This document shows positions 53,494 through 63,450 of a stretch of 64,000 nt of DNA, one piece after another; position 1 is the first letter of the stretch; every line of letters begins with the position of its first letter. The stretch lies in the NCBI RefSeq assembly GCF_014489415.1, contig NZ_CP060822.1:2837501-2901500 (forward strand), written 5' to 3'. Below the pieces are notes generated by a model. That model was not told the origin of the DNA, searched no databases, and saw only the letters and a list, made by a program, of their open reading frames with translations. Made by a program: the position numbers and the translations under genes. This DNA is from Cylindrospermopsis curvispora GIHE-G1 (lineage in GTDB: Bacteria; Cyanobacteriota; Cyanobacteriia; Cyanobacteriales; Nostocaceae).

Positions 53494-54651
53494 ATGTTAA
53501 CCCCACTCACGGTACCATCAAATATATTAGATAGCGAGTTTGACGCGCTAATGATGCAAAGGTGTTTACAACTGGCAAGATTAGCTTTAGGACGCACCTC
53601 ACCCAATCCCCTAGTGGGAGCAGTGGTGGTGAAAGATGGAGAAATTGTCGGCGAAGGTTTTCATCCCCGTGCTGGCGATCCCCACGGGGAAGTTTTTGCC
53701 TTGAGAGCTGCTGGGGAAAGGGCTCGTGGAGCTACTATTTATGTGAGTCTGGAACCATGTAACCATTATGGAAGAACTCCTCCCTGTTCTCTATCTCTAA
53801 TTAACGCGGGTGTGGCTAAAGTAGTTGTGGGGATGGTTGATCCCAACCCATTGGTAGCTGGCGCTGGTATTGCTAGACTACGTGCAGCAGGTATAGAAGT
53901 AATTGTAGGCGTAGAAGAAGAAGCTTGTCAAAAACTGAATGAGGGTTTTGTCTATCGTGTTCTACACAAAAAACCTTTAGGCATTTTAAAGTATGCCATG
54001 ACCTTAGATGGCAAAATTGCCAGTAATTCTGGACACAGCACCTGGATTACAAACAACCAGGCCCGCAGCGAAGTCCATCAACTCAGAGCAGCTTGTGATG
54101 CTGTAATTGTTGGTGGCAATACAGTGAGACGGGATAATCCCCACTTAACAACTCACCAACAGCAAGGACATAATCCTTTACGGGTGGTGATGAGTGCCAG
54201 TTTGAATTTGCCAGAAAATGCCCATCTTTGGGACACCGGGGTGGCTCCTACCTTGGTCTTGACCCGGGAAGGTAGTTCACCTAATTTTCAGCAAATGTTA
54301 CTCCAAAAAGGTGTAGAAGTGCTGGAATTCCCCCTATTAACACCAGACCTGGTAATGGCTCATCTCTATGACCGTGGCTTTTGTAGCGTGCTGTGGGAAT
54401 GTGGGGGAACTTTAGCTGCAAGAGCAATTGCTGAAAATGCAGTGCAAAAAGTCCTAGCTTTTATTGCTCCTAAAATTATTGGTGGCTTAGACGCACCCAC
54501 ACCCGTTGGTGACTTGGGTTTGAGCTCTATGACTGAATCTTTGGTTTTAGAACGGGTTAATTGGCGTACAGTTGGTTGTGACTGTTTAGTTGAGGGTTAT
54601 TTGCCGCAAAAGACTGTTAATCAGCAGTTAAAAACCACGTCCTCAACTTAA
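53494..54651 (+). CDS. ribD: Bifunctional riboflavin deaminase/reductase RibD
   Basis: A 385-residue enzyme for steps 2 and 3 of riboflavin synthesis. The N-terminal cytidine-deaminase-like domain has the zinc site H-G-E in GDPHGEVFALRAAG and PCNHYGRTPPC. The C-terminal reductase domain has LKYAMTLDGKIASNSGHSTW and VIVGGNTVRRDNPHLT. The full length indicates both activities. It starts 43 bases after mreD on the same strand and may be cotranscribed, with no functional relation. Confidence 0.95.
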   Translation: MLTPLTVPSNILDSEFDALMMQRCLQLARLALGRTSPNPLVGAVVVKDGEIVGEGFHPRAGDPHGEVFALRAAGERARGATIYVSLEPCNHYGRTPPCSLSLINAGVAKVVVGMVDPNPLVAGAGIARLRAAGIEVIVGVEEEACQKLNEGFVYRVLHKKPLGILKYAMTLDGKIASNSGHSTWITNNQARSEVHQLRAACDAVIVGGNTVRRDNPHLTTHQQQGHNPLRVVMSASLNLPENAHLWDTGVAPTLVLTREGSSPNFQQMLLQKGVEVLEFPLLTPDLVMAHLYDRGFCSVLWECGGTLAARAIAENAVQKVLAFIAPKIIGGLDAPTPVGDLGLSSMTESLVLERVNWRTVGCDCLVEGYLPQKTVNQQLKTTSST

Positions 54652-54822
54652 AAACATTTTGTGTTGTGCAACCATTGGGCTAAAAAGGGATCTCAATAAA
54701 GGTCTGAGTAGCTTTGGGTAGATCCTATGGAGCGGATAATACTACATTATCAGGCCAGGAAGACCGATCCCAAAACAGCTCAATCCCCCATTAGAATTAA
54801 ACAAAGTTATTTATGAAAAAAT

Positions 54823-57438
54823 ATGCAGCCAAATAATCCTAACCAATTTACAGAAAAAGTCTGGGAAGCTATTGCTCACACTCCTGATATAGCTAAACAG
54901 TACCAACAACAACAGCTAGAAAGTGAGCATTTAATGAAAGCCTTGTTAGAACAAGATGGATTGGGGAATGCAATTTTTACCAAAGCTGGAACCAATATTA
55001 AAAAAATCAGAGATTATACTGAGCAATTTATTATTCGTCAGCCTAAAGTATCAGGAACTAGCACATCCGTATATTTAGGACGGAGTTTAGATACATTATT
55101 GGATCGGGCAGAAAAATATCGTCAGGAATTCAAAGATGAATATATTTCTGTAGAGCATATATTATTGGGATATTGTAAAGACGATCGGTTTGGCAAAAAT
55201 CTATTGCAAGAAGCGGGTCTGGATGAGGGAAAATTAAAAAATATTATTAAACAAATTCGAGGGAGTCAAAAAGTGACAGATCAAAGTCCAGAGGGAAAAT
55301 ATCAATCACTGGAAAAATATGGCCGTGACCTCACAGAAGCAGCTAAAAAAGGTCAGCTAGATCCGGTGATTGGTCGGGATGATGAAATTAGGAGAACCAT
55401 TCAAATTCTCTCCCGCAGAACTAAAAATAATCCCGTATTAATTGGTGAACCAGGAGTGGGTAAGACAGCTATTGCTGAAGGGTTAGCTCAAAGAATAGTC
55501 GCCGGGGATGTACCCCAATCTTTAAAAGATAGAAAACTCATCGCTTTAGATATGGGAGCTTTAATTGCTGGGGCTAAGTTTAGGGGCGAATTTGAAGAAA
55601 GACTCAAGGCCGTATTAAAGGAAGTTACTGAATCCGGTGGCAATATTGTATTATTTATAGATGAAATTCACACGGTGGTTGGTGCGGGTGCTACCCAAGG
55701 AGCAATGGATGCGGGGAACCTTTTAAAACCAATGTTGGCACGAGGGGAATTGCGCTGTATTGGAGCCACAACTTTGGATGAATATCGGAAATATATCGAA
55801 AAAGATGCAGCTTTGGAAAGACGCTTTCAACAGGTTTATGTTGATCAACCAGATGTACCAGAGACAATCTCTATTCTCCGAGGGTTAAAGGAAAGGTATG
55901 AGGTGCATCATGGTGTGAGGATTTCTGATAGTTCTTTGGTTGCTGCTGCTACTTTATCTAGTCGTTATATTAGCGATCGCTTTTTACCGGATAAGGCCAT
56001 TGATTTAGTGGATGAAGCTGCTGCCAGATTAAAAATGGAAATTACCTCCAAACCGGAAGAATTAGACGAAATTGACCGCAAAATTCTCCAGTTAGAAATG
56101 GAGAAGTTATCTTTACAAAAGGAAAGCGATCCTGCTTCTCGTGAGCGTTTAGAAAGGTTAGAAAAGGAGCTGGCTGATTTCAAAGAAGAGCAGGCAGTTT
56201 TGAGGATTCAATGGCAGTCAGAAAAAGATATTATCACCAAAATTCAATCAATTAAGGAGGAGATTGATAAGGTTAATTTAGAAATTCAACAAGCGGAAAG
56301 AAATTATGATCTTAATCGTGCTGCTGAGTTGAAATATGGGAACCTGGCTAACCTCAATCAACAATTGGAAAATATCGAAACCGAACTGGCTAATACCCAA
56401 AGAACTGGTAAATCTTTATTACGAGAAGAAGTGACTCCCGGGGATATTGCGGAGGTTATTTCTAAGTGGACTGGTATTCCCATTAGCAAATTAGTCGAAT
56501 CAGAAAAAGAAAAATTACTGCATTTAGAAGAGGAACTGCACCAGCGTGTAATTGGTCAATTTGAAGCTGTAACTGCGGTAGCGGATGCGATTCAACGTTC
56601 CCGTGCAGGACTTGCAGATCCTAATCGTCCCATTGCCAGTTTTATTTTCCTGGGACCTACGGGTGTGGGTAAAACAGAACTAGCTAAGGCCCTAGCTGCT
56701 TATATGTTTGACACGGAAGAATCTTTGGTGAGAATTGACATGTCAGAATATATGGAGAAGCATACAGTTTCTAGACTAATTGGTGCTCCTCCTGGTTATG
56801 TTGGTTATGAAGAGGGTGGACAACTAACAGAAATTATTCGTCGTCGTCCCTACGCGGTAATTTTATTTGATGAGATTGAAAAAGCTCACCCAGATGTATT
56901 TAATATTTTTCTGCAAATCCTAGATGATGGTCGGGTGACTGACTCCCAAGGTCGAACCGTGGATTTTAAAAATACGATTATTATCATGACCAGTAACATC
57001 GGTTCCCAGTATATTCTTGATGTTGCTGGAGATGATTCCCGCTACGATGAAATGCGCCATCGAGTTATGGAAACCATGAGAAATAGTTTCCGTCCTGAAT
57101 TCCTCAATCGTATTGATGAAATTATTATTTTCCACAGTTTACAAAAGTCCGAGTTACGGAAAATTGTACAACTACAGGTACAAAGACTTAGAGAAAGATT
57201 AAGTGACAGGAAAATGTCTCTAGAACTTTCTGGATCCGCTCTGGACTTTTTAGCGGAAGTTGGATATGACCCTGTATATGGTGCTAGACCACTTAAACGT
57301 GCTCTCCAACGAGAGTTAGAAACTCAAATTGCTAAGGCCATCTTGCGGGGTGAATTTGATGAAGGGGATACAATTTTTGTCCATGTCCAAAACGAACGTC
57401 TAGCTTTCAGTCGTTTATCCGTGGGAGTCCCCGGTTAA
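54823..57438 (+). CDS. clpB: ATP-dependent disaggregase ClpB
   Basis: An 871-residue Hsp100 chaperone. The N-terminal Clp repeat domain (1-150) precedes AAA-1 with Walker [14 protein letters not shown], the coiled-coil M domain (about 405-530, rich in [20 protein letters not shown]-like helices) and AAA-2 with [13 protein letters not shown]. The presence of the M domain separates it from ClpC and ClpA. It works with DnaK to rescue aggregated proteins. The 171 bases upstream hold no gene; no CIRCE element was found. Confidence 0.96.
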   Translation: MQPNNPNQFTEKVWEAIAHTPDIAKQYQQQQLESEHLMKALLEQDGLGNAIFTKAGTNIKKIRDYTEQFIIRQPKVSGTSTSVYLGRSLDTLLDRAEKYRQEFKDEYISVEHILLGYCKDDRFGKNLLQEAGLDEGKLKNIIKQIRGSQKVTDQSPEGKYQSLEKYGRDLTEAAKKGQLDPVIGRDDEIRRTIQILSRRTKNNPVLIGEPGVGKTAIAEGLAQRIVAGDVPQSLKDRKLIALDMGALIAGAKFRGEFEERLKAVLKEVTESGGNIVLFIDEIHTVVGAGATQGAMDAGNLLKPMLARGELRCIGATTLDEYRKYIEKDAALERRFQQVYVDQPDVPETISILRGLKERYEVHHGVRISDSSLVAAATLSSRYISDRFLPDKAIDLVDEAAARLKMEITSKPEELDEIDRKILQLEMEKLSLQKESDPASRERLERLEKELADFKEEQAVLRIQWQSEKDIITKIQSIKEEIDKVNLEIQQAERNYDLNRAAELKYGNLANLNQQLENIETELANTQRTGKSLLREEVTPGDIAEVISKWTGIPISKLVESEKEKLLHLEEELHQRVIGQFEAVTAVADAIQRSRAGLADPNRPIASFIFLGPTGVGKTELAKALAAYMFDTEESLVRIDMSEYMEKHTVSRLIGAPPGYVGYEEGGQLTEIIRRRPYAVILFDEIEKAHPDVFNIFLQILDDGRVTDSQGRTVDFKNTIIIMTSNIGSQYILDVAGDDSRYDEMRHRVMETMRNSFRPEFLNRIDEIIIFHSLQKSELRKIVQLQVQRLRERLSDRKMSLELSGSALDFLAEVGYDPVYGARPLKRALQRELETQIAKAILRGEFDEGDTIFVHVQNERLAFSRLSVGVPG

Positions 57439-57451
57439 TTTGTACAGTCGC

Positions 57452-57979
57452 TCACACTCGACTACACAAAAATTGCCGCATTTTGCGCAGGTTATCCGGT
57501 AATCCCCAGCACATTCCCTGTTCAATTAACATGGAGGGAATAGGAATATTTGGTGTTGCTTCTACCATATATATTAGTAAGGTACCATTTCCCATATCCT
57601 GAAATTGTAGGTTGGCATAAAAATCTTCAAATGTTCCTCTCTCCATCCTAAACTGTATTTGCTTTCCCAAAACTTCTACCACACTTAGATAAATCTCTAC
57701 TTCAGCTGTGAAAAATAAGAAGGCCTTCTGGGCACTCTGGTATAAAAACTTAACATTTCCTTTACTACTATTTCCCTTGGATATGACTTCGCTTTTAGTC
57801 AAATCGGGAAAATACTGTACCCACCGTGAATATTGTGTTATTTGCTCCCACACATAAGAACGCACTAAAGGTAAATACATGGAAGCAGTGACAGCACCAC
57901 CCCAAGCATTATGGGGGCGAGTTTGTACTAGGATTTCCCCCTCCATGAGTGATTTTTGTTTGTCTTGACTCAAAAACAT
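57452..57979 (-). CDS. SRPBCC/polyketide-cyclase-like protein
   Basis: 175 residues from the ATG at 57979 (the frame extends to a TTG at 58021). It fits the START/SRPBCC fold: VRSYVWEQITQYSRWVQYFPDLTKSEV resembles the family's N-terminal helix region, quoted as YVWEQITQYSRWVQYFPD, then a central beta sheet (EIYLSVVEVLGKQIQFRME) and a C-terminal helix (MLIEQGMCWGLPDNLRKMR). Such proteins bind lipids or small hydrophobic ligands. It is convergent with clpB (13 bases). Confidence 0.72.
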   Translation of the reverse strand: MFLSQDKQKSLMEGEILVQTRPHNAWGGAVTASMYLPLVRSYVWEQITQYSRWVQYFPDLTKSEVISKGNSSKGNVKFLYQSAQKAFLFFTAEVEIYLSVVEVLGKQIQFRMERGTFEDFYANLQFQDMGNGTLLIYMVEATPNIPIPSMLIEQGMCWGLPDNLRKMRQFLCSRV

Positions 57980-58089
57980 ATATTTCCGCCTAGCTACAAT
58001 AGTTGTTACATACCTCTCCAATTAATTACATTCTGCTGAGTGGATTTTCTGGATATGATTTGAGCAGAATCAGTTTCAGGAATAGTTAA

Positions 58090-58284
58090 GTGAAACAATC
58101 TTCTTTCAATCGTCAGTTAACTCAGTTTGTGGGTATCCTTATAGGTATGGGAATAGCCTTGTTCATACTTAGGGGTTTACGAATTATTACTTTTCTACCC
58201 GGTGGCGTCATTGGACTATTATTTTTGGGGGCGATCGCAATTGGTGTTTTAAGCTACCTACAAACAAAATGGTGGCGATTTTAA
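58090..58284 (+). CDS. Small membrane protein
   Basis: A 64-residue protein with a GTG start. Two hydrophobic helices (about 12-30, FVGILIGMGIALFILRG; 33-56, ITFLPGGVIGLLFLGAIAIG) end in a basic C-terminus YLQTKWWRF. There are no motifs. Similar short two-helix proteins are common in cyanobacterial membranes; the role is unknown. Confidence 0.6.
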   Translation: MKQSSFNRQLTQFVGILIGMGIALFILRGLRIITFLPGGVIGLLFLGAIAIGVLSYLQTKWWRF

Positions 58285-58361
58285 ATTTGTGTATTATTAA
58301 ACAAGCCAACCTGCGGCATCCACTGGGGGTGCATGGCAGGTGGCTAGGCTATATAATAAAC

Positions 58362-58541
58362 TTATTTAAAACGGCGTTTCCGTCTGGCGGCCACAGCTTT
58401 CCGTTTGCGCTTTTCCAGGGGGGTCTCAAAGTGACGATGATACTTAACGTCAGCTAAAATACCAGCTTTAGAAACCTGGCGTTTGAACCGACGTAGGGCT
58501 GAATCTATTCCTTCGTTTTCTCCTAGAACCACTTGGGTCAT
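58362..58541 (-). CDS. rpsU: Ribosomal protein S21, 59-codon copy
   Basis: Read directly on the minus strand from the ATG at 58541 to the TAA at 58362: [20 protein letters not shown] then [39 protein letters not shown]. Fifty-nine residues, so it falls below common ORF length cut-offs. S21 is a small, very basic protein of the 30S subunit needed for initiation. A second, divergent copy is at 61909-62103. It lies between the small membrane protein (convergent) and rsmI. Confidence 0.95.
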   Translation of the reverse strand: MTQVVLGENEGIDSALRRFKRQVSKAGILADVKYHRHFETPLEKRKRKAVAARRKRRFK

Positions 58542-58620
58542 TCTTGGTCTGTCCTCAATTTATCAATAATATCCATTGTCATATTACTCCCAAATCTAGG
58601 GAGCTGGTTGCAAACCGGTT

Positions 58621-59478
58621 TCAAACACTCTCTTGGTCAATAGAAAGTGCTAACTGGTACAAATAACGGCGAGAAATAGATGTTTCTTGAGCCAACTGTC
58701 TGCTGGCCTGGGAGCGAGACACTCCCTGTTTGATTATTTGTGAGAGTTCAGCCCTCAGTTGAGCTTCTGTAATTTCAGGTTGACTCGGTGACGCTCCCGC
58801 TACTACTAAAGTATATTCCCCCTGGGGATCCTTTTCCTGGTAATAAGCGATCGCCTCTTTTATGTCTCCCCGCCAAATTTCTTCATATAATTTAGTTAAC
58901 TCCCTAGCCATCACCATGGTTCTATTTACACCTAGAATCTGTCCCAAATCCCCCAGTGTCTCTCTTAACCGATGGGGTGATTCATAAAACACCAAAGTTC
59001 TAGTTTCCGTTAACAAGGTTTCCAAATATTCTCGTCTATGCTGACGCTTAGCCGGTAAAAATCCATCAAAAACAAAGTTACTTGTTGCCAACCCAGAAAC
59101 ACTTAAAGCCGTAATAGCCGCTGTAGCACCGGGAATAGGAACAACATCAATTCCTGCAGCGATACAAGCTGTAATTAACTCATGACCTGGGTCAGAAATT
59201 CCTGGCATTCCCGCATCACTCACCAAGGCGATCGCCTTACCATAATGTAAATAGGTCAAAATTTCGGGAATGCGGCCAGTGCGATTATGTTCGTGATAAC
59301 TGATTTGGGGGGTGTGAACTTGAAAATGCTGTAATAATTTTCCTGTGTGTCTAGTATCTTCCGCTGCAATTATGTCCACAGCTTGTAAAATTCGTACCGC
59401 CCGAAAGGTCATATCCTCCAAATTTCCAATGGGAGTGCCAACGATATATAATGTTCCCGGTTTTGGTTCAGCTTGCAT
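58621..59478 (-). CDS. rsmI: 16S rRNA 2'-O-methyltransferase RsmI
   Basis: Methylates C1402 ribose of 16S rRNA in the decoding site. From the ATG at 59478, 285 residues (MQAEPKPGTLYIVGTPIGNL). The tetrapyrrole-methylase fold motifs are ILQAVDIIAAEDTRHTGKLL, VSDAGMPGISDPGHELI and VFYESPHRLRETL. The frame extends upstream to 59523 with poor similarity. It is the gene following the 59-codon rpsU on the same strand (79 bases), a plausible ribosome-related pairing. Confidence 0.95.
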   Translation of the reverse strand: MQAEPKPGTLYIVGTPIGNLEDMTFRAVRILQAVDIIAAEDTRHTGKLLQHFQVHTPQISYHEHNRTGRIPEILTYLHYGKAIALVSDAGMPGISDPGHELITACIAAGIDVVPIPGATAAITALSVSGLATSNFVFDGFLPAKRQHRREYLETLLTETRTLVFYESPHRLRETLGDLGQILGVNRTMVMARELTKLYEEIWRGDIKEAIAYYQEKDPQGEYTLVVAGASPSQPEITEAQLRAELSQIIKQGVSRSQASRQLAQETSISRRYLYQLALSIDQESV

Positions 59479-59567
59479 AAATTTCATTTCCAAACAACTA
59501 CTCAGGGGAGAACGCCTACCCAAATGTCATGTTTATCCATCAAACGGTTTGATACCCATGATTTCCG

Positions 59568-60434
59568 ATGAAAAAATCTGCTTTATTTATTGGTTTAATC
59601 ACCCTGGACCTAATTTACCTAGCCGAATCACCACCTAAGAATAATCAAAAATTAGTTGCCATGGACTATACTGTAGCAGCTGGTGGGCCTGCAACCAACG
59701 CTTCCGTTACATTTAGTTATCTAGATAATAACTCTACAATTTTAGGTGTTTTAGGTTCCCATCATCTGACAAAATTAATTAGCACAGACTTAGCCAACTA
59801 TGAAGTCAAAATAATCGACTTATATCCTCATAAAAACACACCGCCTCCCGTATCCTCAATTATTGTTACCCAACAAACAGGGGAGCGGGCAGTAATTTCC
59901 CTGAATGCGGTCAAAAGTCCTGGGGAGATCAGCTCAATTCCCAGCAACATATTAGAGGGTATAGATCTAATTTTAATTGATGGACATCAAATGGTTGCCA
60001 GTAAAACCCTCGTCATGAAGGCCAAAAATCAGAACATTCCCATTGTCATGGATGGAGGTAGCTGGAAAGAAGGACTGGAAGAAATTTTGCCCTATATCGA
60101 CTATGCCATTTGTTCAGCCAACTTTCAACCTCCTCCATGTGAAACCCGTCAAGATATTTTTACCTATCTCATGGGATTTAACATTCCCTATATAGCAATC
60201 ACCCAAGGAGAAAAACCTATAGAGTATTATAGCATTGGTCAAACAGGTTCTATCCATGTACCTCAAATCAAAACTGTTGACACCTTGGGCGCTGGAGATA
60301 TTTTCCATGGTGCTTTTTGCCATTACATTCTACAATCTAGTTTTACCATGGCCTTGGCATTAGCCAGTCAAATTGCAGCTAAATCCTGTGAACTATTTGG
60401 CACACGGCGGTGGATGGAGGAGCAAAAACCGTGA
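59568..60434 (+). CDS. PfkB-family sugar kinase
   Basis: A 288-residue ribokinase-fold kinase. The C-terminal motif DTLGAGDIFHGAF has the catalytic aspartate, and the N-terminal GGPATNASVTFSYL is the substrate glycine pair. The specific sugar is unknown. Its stop overlaps the start of the next gene as GTGA (60431-60434), implying translational coupling with a phosphatase that belongs to the CysQ/IMPase superfamily. Confidence 0.88.
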   Translation: MKKSALFIGLITLDLIYLAESPPKNNQKLVAMDYTVAAGGPATNASVTFSYLDNNSTILGVLGSHHLTKLISTDLANYEVKIIDLYPHKNTPPPVSSIIVTQQTGERAVISLNAVKSPGEISSIPSNILEGIDLILIDGHQMVASKTLVMKAKNQNIPIVMDGGSWKEGLEEILPYIDYAICSANFQPPPCETRQDIFTYLMGFNIPYIAITQGEKPIEYYSIGQTGSIHVPQIKTVDTLGAGDIFHGAFCHYILQSSFTMALALASQIAAKSCELFGTRRWMEEQKP

Positions 60435-61282
60435 TCGATTTACAACACATACTAAAAATCACTCGTGGAGTCAGCTGGGGAGCAGCCAACCTACTCAGGT
60501 CCTATTATCGGGGAACCGTGGGGGATGGAAACCTAGATATTAAATATGAACAGGATGCTCCTGTAACCATAGCAGATCTGGCAGTTAGTGAGTACATACT
60601 CTCACGGTTGCAAGCAGCTTTTGGTCAAGAAAAATTTGGTTATATCTGTGAAGAAACTTATAAAAGTCAACCGGGTCAACACCCTGCAGAATTGGTTTGG
60701 ATTATAGACCCCCTAGATGGGACAAAGGATTTTATTGGTAAAACCGGAGAATATGCCCTACATATTGCTTTAGTACAAAACAACAGAGCAATTTTAGCAG
60801 TTGTAGCTATACCAGAAGCAGAAAAAATCTATTATGCTACCAAAGGTGGTGGTACTTTTATGGAAACAGCCAATGGCTGCCAGCAACTAAAAGTAAGTAA
60901 CAACAAACTAATAGAAGATTTAATTCTGGTAGTCACCCGTTCCCACAGAAATGAGAGGTTAGAATATTTACTGGCAAATCTTCCTTGTAAACAACAAAAA
61001 GCTATTGGTAGTGTGGGTTGCAAAGTGACCGCTATTGTTGAAGCACAAGCAGACGTTTACATTTCCCTCTCCGGTAAGTCCGCCCCCAAGGACTGGGATA
61101 TAGCTGCTCCCGAACTAATTTTAACGGAAGCAGGAGGTAAATTTACTCATTTAGATGGCAGTCCCTTAGAATATAACACCGGTGATGTGAACCAATGGGG
61201 TTGTTTACTGGCTAGTAACTTTCCGGAACATGAAATACTATCCCAGAAAGCCAAAGAAATATTAACTGAATTTGCAACATAG
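60431..61282 (+). CDS. CysQ/inositol monophosphatase-family phosphatase
   Basis: 283 residues from the GTG at 60431, which is supported by GGAGGAG 8 bases upstream and by the GTGA overlap with the kinase stop; an ATG at 60410 is the alternative. Mg-binding motifs: E in ICEETYKS, DPLDGTKDF and WDIAAPELILTEAGG. This is the IMPase/CysQ set; 3'-phosphoadenosine 5'-phosphate is a likely substrate but inositol phosphates cannot be excluded. Confidence 0.88.
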   Translation: MIDLQHILKITRGVSWGAANLLRSYYRGTVGDGNLDIKYEQDAPVTIADLAVSEYILSRLQAAFGQEKFGYICEETYKSQPGQHPAELVWIIDPLDGTKDFIGKTGEYALHIALVQNNRAILAVVAIPEAEKIYYATKGGGTFMETANGCQQLKVSNNKLIEDLILVVTRSHRNERLEYLLANLPCKQQKAIGSVGCKVTAIVEAQADVYISLSGKSAPKDWDIAAPELILTEAGGKFTHLDGSPLEYNTGDVNQWGCLLASNFPEHEILSQKAKEILTEFAT

Positions 61283-61458
61283 CACTAAAGCAAAACTTTT
61301 TGAGAAAATGTTACTCATTTTTAAGTTCATCGCCAAAAACTATGCTATACTTACGGATAAAAGAATTATTTTCGGTTGAGTAATTCGTTTTAAAATTACT
61401 TTAATGCGTCTCTCCGAATCTAACTCTCTACACTGTCGGTTTGGGAGACCATTACTTT

Positions 61459-61770
61459 ATGTCGATTTATGTTGGAAACCTGTCCTATGATGTGACATTA
61501 GAAGATCTGAAAAGTGCTTTCTCTAAATATGGCAACGTGAGCAAAGTGCAGCTACCTACTGATAAGGAAACAGGTCGTCCACGGGGGTTTGGTTTTGTAG
61601 ATATGTCCAGTGAAGCTGAAGAGAACGCAGCAATTGATGCTTTAAATGGTGCAGAATGGATGGGTAGACAACTAAAAGTAAACAAGGCTAGACCCCGTGA
61701 AGAAAGATCTTCCCAGGGTACTTGGGGAGGAGGACGTTCTGGCGGTGGTGGTCGCGACCGTCGTTATTAA
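61459..61770 (+). CDS. rbp: RRM-type RNA-binding protein (Rbp)
   Basis: 103 residues from the ATG at 61459 ([18 protein letters not shown]). One RNA-recognition motif: RNP2 IYVGNL and RNP1 RGFGFVDM, then a glycine-rich tail ([13 protein letters not shown]). Cyanobacterial Rbp proteins of this form are commonly cold-induced and, as recalled from Anabaena rbpA genes, sit upstream of rpsU, as here (138 bases). The 176-base leader suits post-transcriptional cold control. Confidence 0.93.
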   Translation: MSIYVGNLSYDVTLEDLKSAFSKYGNVSKVQLPTDKETGRPRGFGFVDMSSEAEENAAIDALNGAEWMGRQLKVNKARPREERSSQGTWGGGRSGGGGRDRRY

Positions 61771-61908
61771 TCCTGATTAATCCTGTAAGGAAAGATTTTT
61801 AAATATGGGGTTGTAAAGGTTATGGACTCAGTTCAGTACCTGTTAGAACTTGCCTTCGGCATTTTTACTGTCTAGTTTGTAAGTATTAACTAAAAAGGAG
61901 CAACAATA

Positions 61909-62103
61909 ATGACACAAGTAGTTTTAGGGGAAAATGAAGGAATTGAGTCAGCTTTGCGTAGGTTTAAGCGGGAAGTTTCCAAAGCGGGAATTTTCCAGGA
62001 CATGCGCAAAAACCGTCATTTTGAAACCCCATTAGAAAAAGAAAAGCGAAAAGCAATAGCTAGACACAAGCAACGTCGTCAGCAAAGAACTCGCTTGAAG
62101 TAG
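61909..62103 (+). CDS. rpsU: Ribosomal protein S21, second copy, downstream of rbp
   Basis: A 64-residue S21 ([20 protein letters not shown] then [20 protein letters not shown]). It shares the first 20 residues nearly unchanged with the 58362-58541 copy but ends differently ([17 protein letters not shown] against [12 protein letters not shown]). It is preceded by AAAAGGAGCAAC, a good ribosome binding site, and followed by a hairpin. It probably belongs to a cold-regulated rbp-rpsU transcript. Confidence 0.95.
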   Translation: MTQVVLGENEGIESALRRFKREVSKAGIFQDMRKNRHFETPLEKEKRKAIARHKQRRQQRTRLK

Positions 62104-62119
62104 TAGCGGTTTGAAGCAC

Positions 62120-62142
62120 TCCCCGACCGGAAGGTACGGGGA
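62120..62142 (+). terminator. Hairpin after rpsU
   Basis: TCCCCG at 62120-62125 pairs with CGGGGA at 62137-62142, flanked by ACT and AAT so that the stem may be longer. It lies 17 bases past the rpsU stop. No U tract follows directly, so it could be a processed 3' end. Confidence 0.55.
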
Positions 62143-62189
62143 ATACTCATATATAATATAAACAAATCCTAAATAGTTCTACTATTGTA

Positions 62190-63404
62190 CTAAAACATCA
62201 AACCGCGCATTTTGCCTATCATTCGCTCCGCAATTTGATGGAAAGGAGTTTCTCCATAGAGCAAACGAGCGGCAATATGGGTGGCGGTGGGGCGAGTAAC
62301 TATTTGCTGGTAGCAAAAGTGAGGCCATTGATAGTAAAATCGCGCCATTTGCAGTGCCGCGTCAAAGTTAGCAGCAAACTCATGGTGAATTCGCTGGGTA
62401 TAACTAGAAGTGGTGTTTGTAGCAACGCACTCAGCTGCAAGCATTCCACTTTTAACCGCATGTAAAATTCCGTCCCCAAAAAAGGGATTAATTAGTCCCG
62501 CAGCATCCCCAGCTAAAAGAATTTTGCCATCAGGAGTGTGGCATTTTTCCCTACCATCCCATATGGGTAAAGGATGACCATGAAAACGGATTAATTCTGG
62601 GTTGTAAGAGATATCCATAAAGTCTAGATACTGACAGATAGCCTGCTGGAGCTGGTCACGAATGCTGTGGTCACTACGACAGTCACGGCGATCGGGTCGA
62701 AACAGTCCCGCCCCCACATTCAAATGGTCTTCTTTCGGGAAGATCCACCCATAGCCATTAGGAACAGCACCGTATTCCAAGTGGATCACATCTGGACGTA
62801 GATCCTTGGGGTGATCCTGCGTCCAATTATAAGGGTATTCCACCTCCATGGCCAGGGCCATGGTCCTCTCTCGTCTCAAGTTAGCTATTTTGGCTGTGAT
62901 CCCATTAGCTCCGTCTGCTCCAATCACATAAGGAGCATAAGCTACAAATTCCCCCCCTCCTATTCCACTATCACTCTTAAAAGATCGGGCACGAACAATG
63001 ACACCATGGGAGTCAATTTCTAAAGACTTAACTGCTAGTCCATCCCGTAAATCCGCTCCTGCTTGTGCTGCTTGTCGCGCTAAGGCATTATCAAATACTG
63101 AACGCTGCACCATCCACAACTTGAATTCTGGTTCGCTCCCCGGTGGGTTAATTGCACCTAAAATTGGATGGTCAAACTTCCATGTGTGCCGCATATAGTT
63201 GACTTGACAAGCCACTACTGCTTCCGGGACTAAATCAGGTAATAGATTCCCTAATACAGCAGGCATTCCTCCACCGCATGTCTTGTGACGTGGTAGAGGG
63301 TACTTTTCAATTAGCGCTACTTTAAGTCCTGTTTTAGCTGCCATCCATGCTGCCGTTGTACCGGCTGGACCTGCTCCACAGACAATCACATCGTAGTTTA
63401 ACAC
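62190..63404 (-). CDS. Geranylgeranyl reductase-family FAD oxidoreductase
   Basis: A 404-residue flavoprotein. FAD motifs: VIVCGAGPAGTTAAWMAAK at the N-terminus and LAGDAAGLINPFFGDGI near 300; the middle ATG motif is VIGADGANG. The family includes ChlP (geranylgeranyl diphosphate reduction for chlorophyll and tocopherol) and related reductases of archaeal or carotenoid lipids. The C-terminal stretch YQWPHFCYQQIVTRPTAT is not typical enough to assert ChlP, so it is left as family. It is downstream of clpP on the same strand (46 bases). Confidence 0.82.
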   Translation of the reverse strand: MLNYDVIVCGAGPAGTTAAWMAAKTGLKVALIEKYPLPRHKTCGGGMPAVLGNLLPDLVPEAVVACQVNYMRHTWKFDHPILGAINPPGSEPEFKLWMVQRSVFDNALARQAAQAGADLRDGLAVKSLEIDSHGVIVRARSFKSDSGIGGGEFVAYAPYVIGADGANGITAKIANLRRERTMALAMEVEYPYNWTQDHPKDLRPDVIHLEYGAVPNGYGWIFPKEDHLNVGAGLFRPDRRDCRSDHSIRDQLQQAICQYLDFMDISYNPELIRFHGHPLPIWDGREKCHTPDGKILLAGDAAGLINPFFGDGILHAVKSGMLAAECVATNTTSSYTQRIHHEFAANFDAALQMARFYYQWPHFCYQQIVTRPTATHIAARLLYGETPFHQIAERMIGKMRGLMF

Positions 63405-63450
63405 AGCAAATTTACCCCCGGTGTTGTAAAGTCCCCATTCCCCAAGTGGT

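Noticed and set aside
54652-54822. Possible CIRCE or other heat-shock operator upstream of clpB
   Set aside because: No TTAGCACTC-N9-GAGTGCTAA-like inverted repeat is visible.
58269-58457. Plus-strand open frame of 62 residues
   Set aside because: It lies antisense to the 59-codon rpsU gene, which is clearly the real gene.
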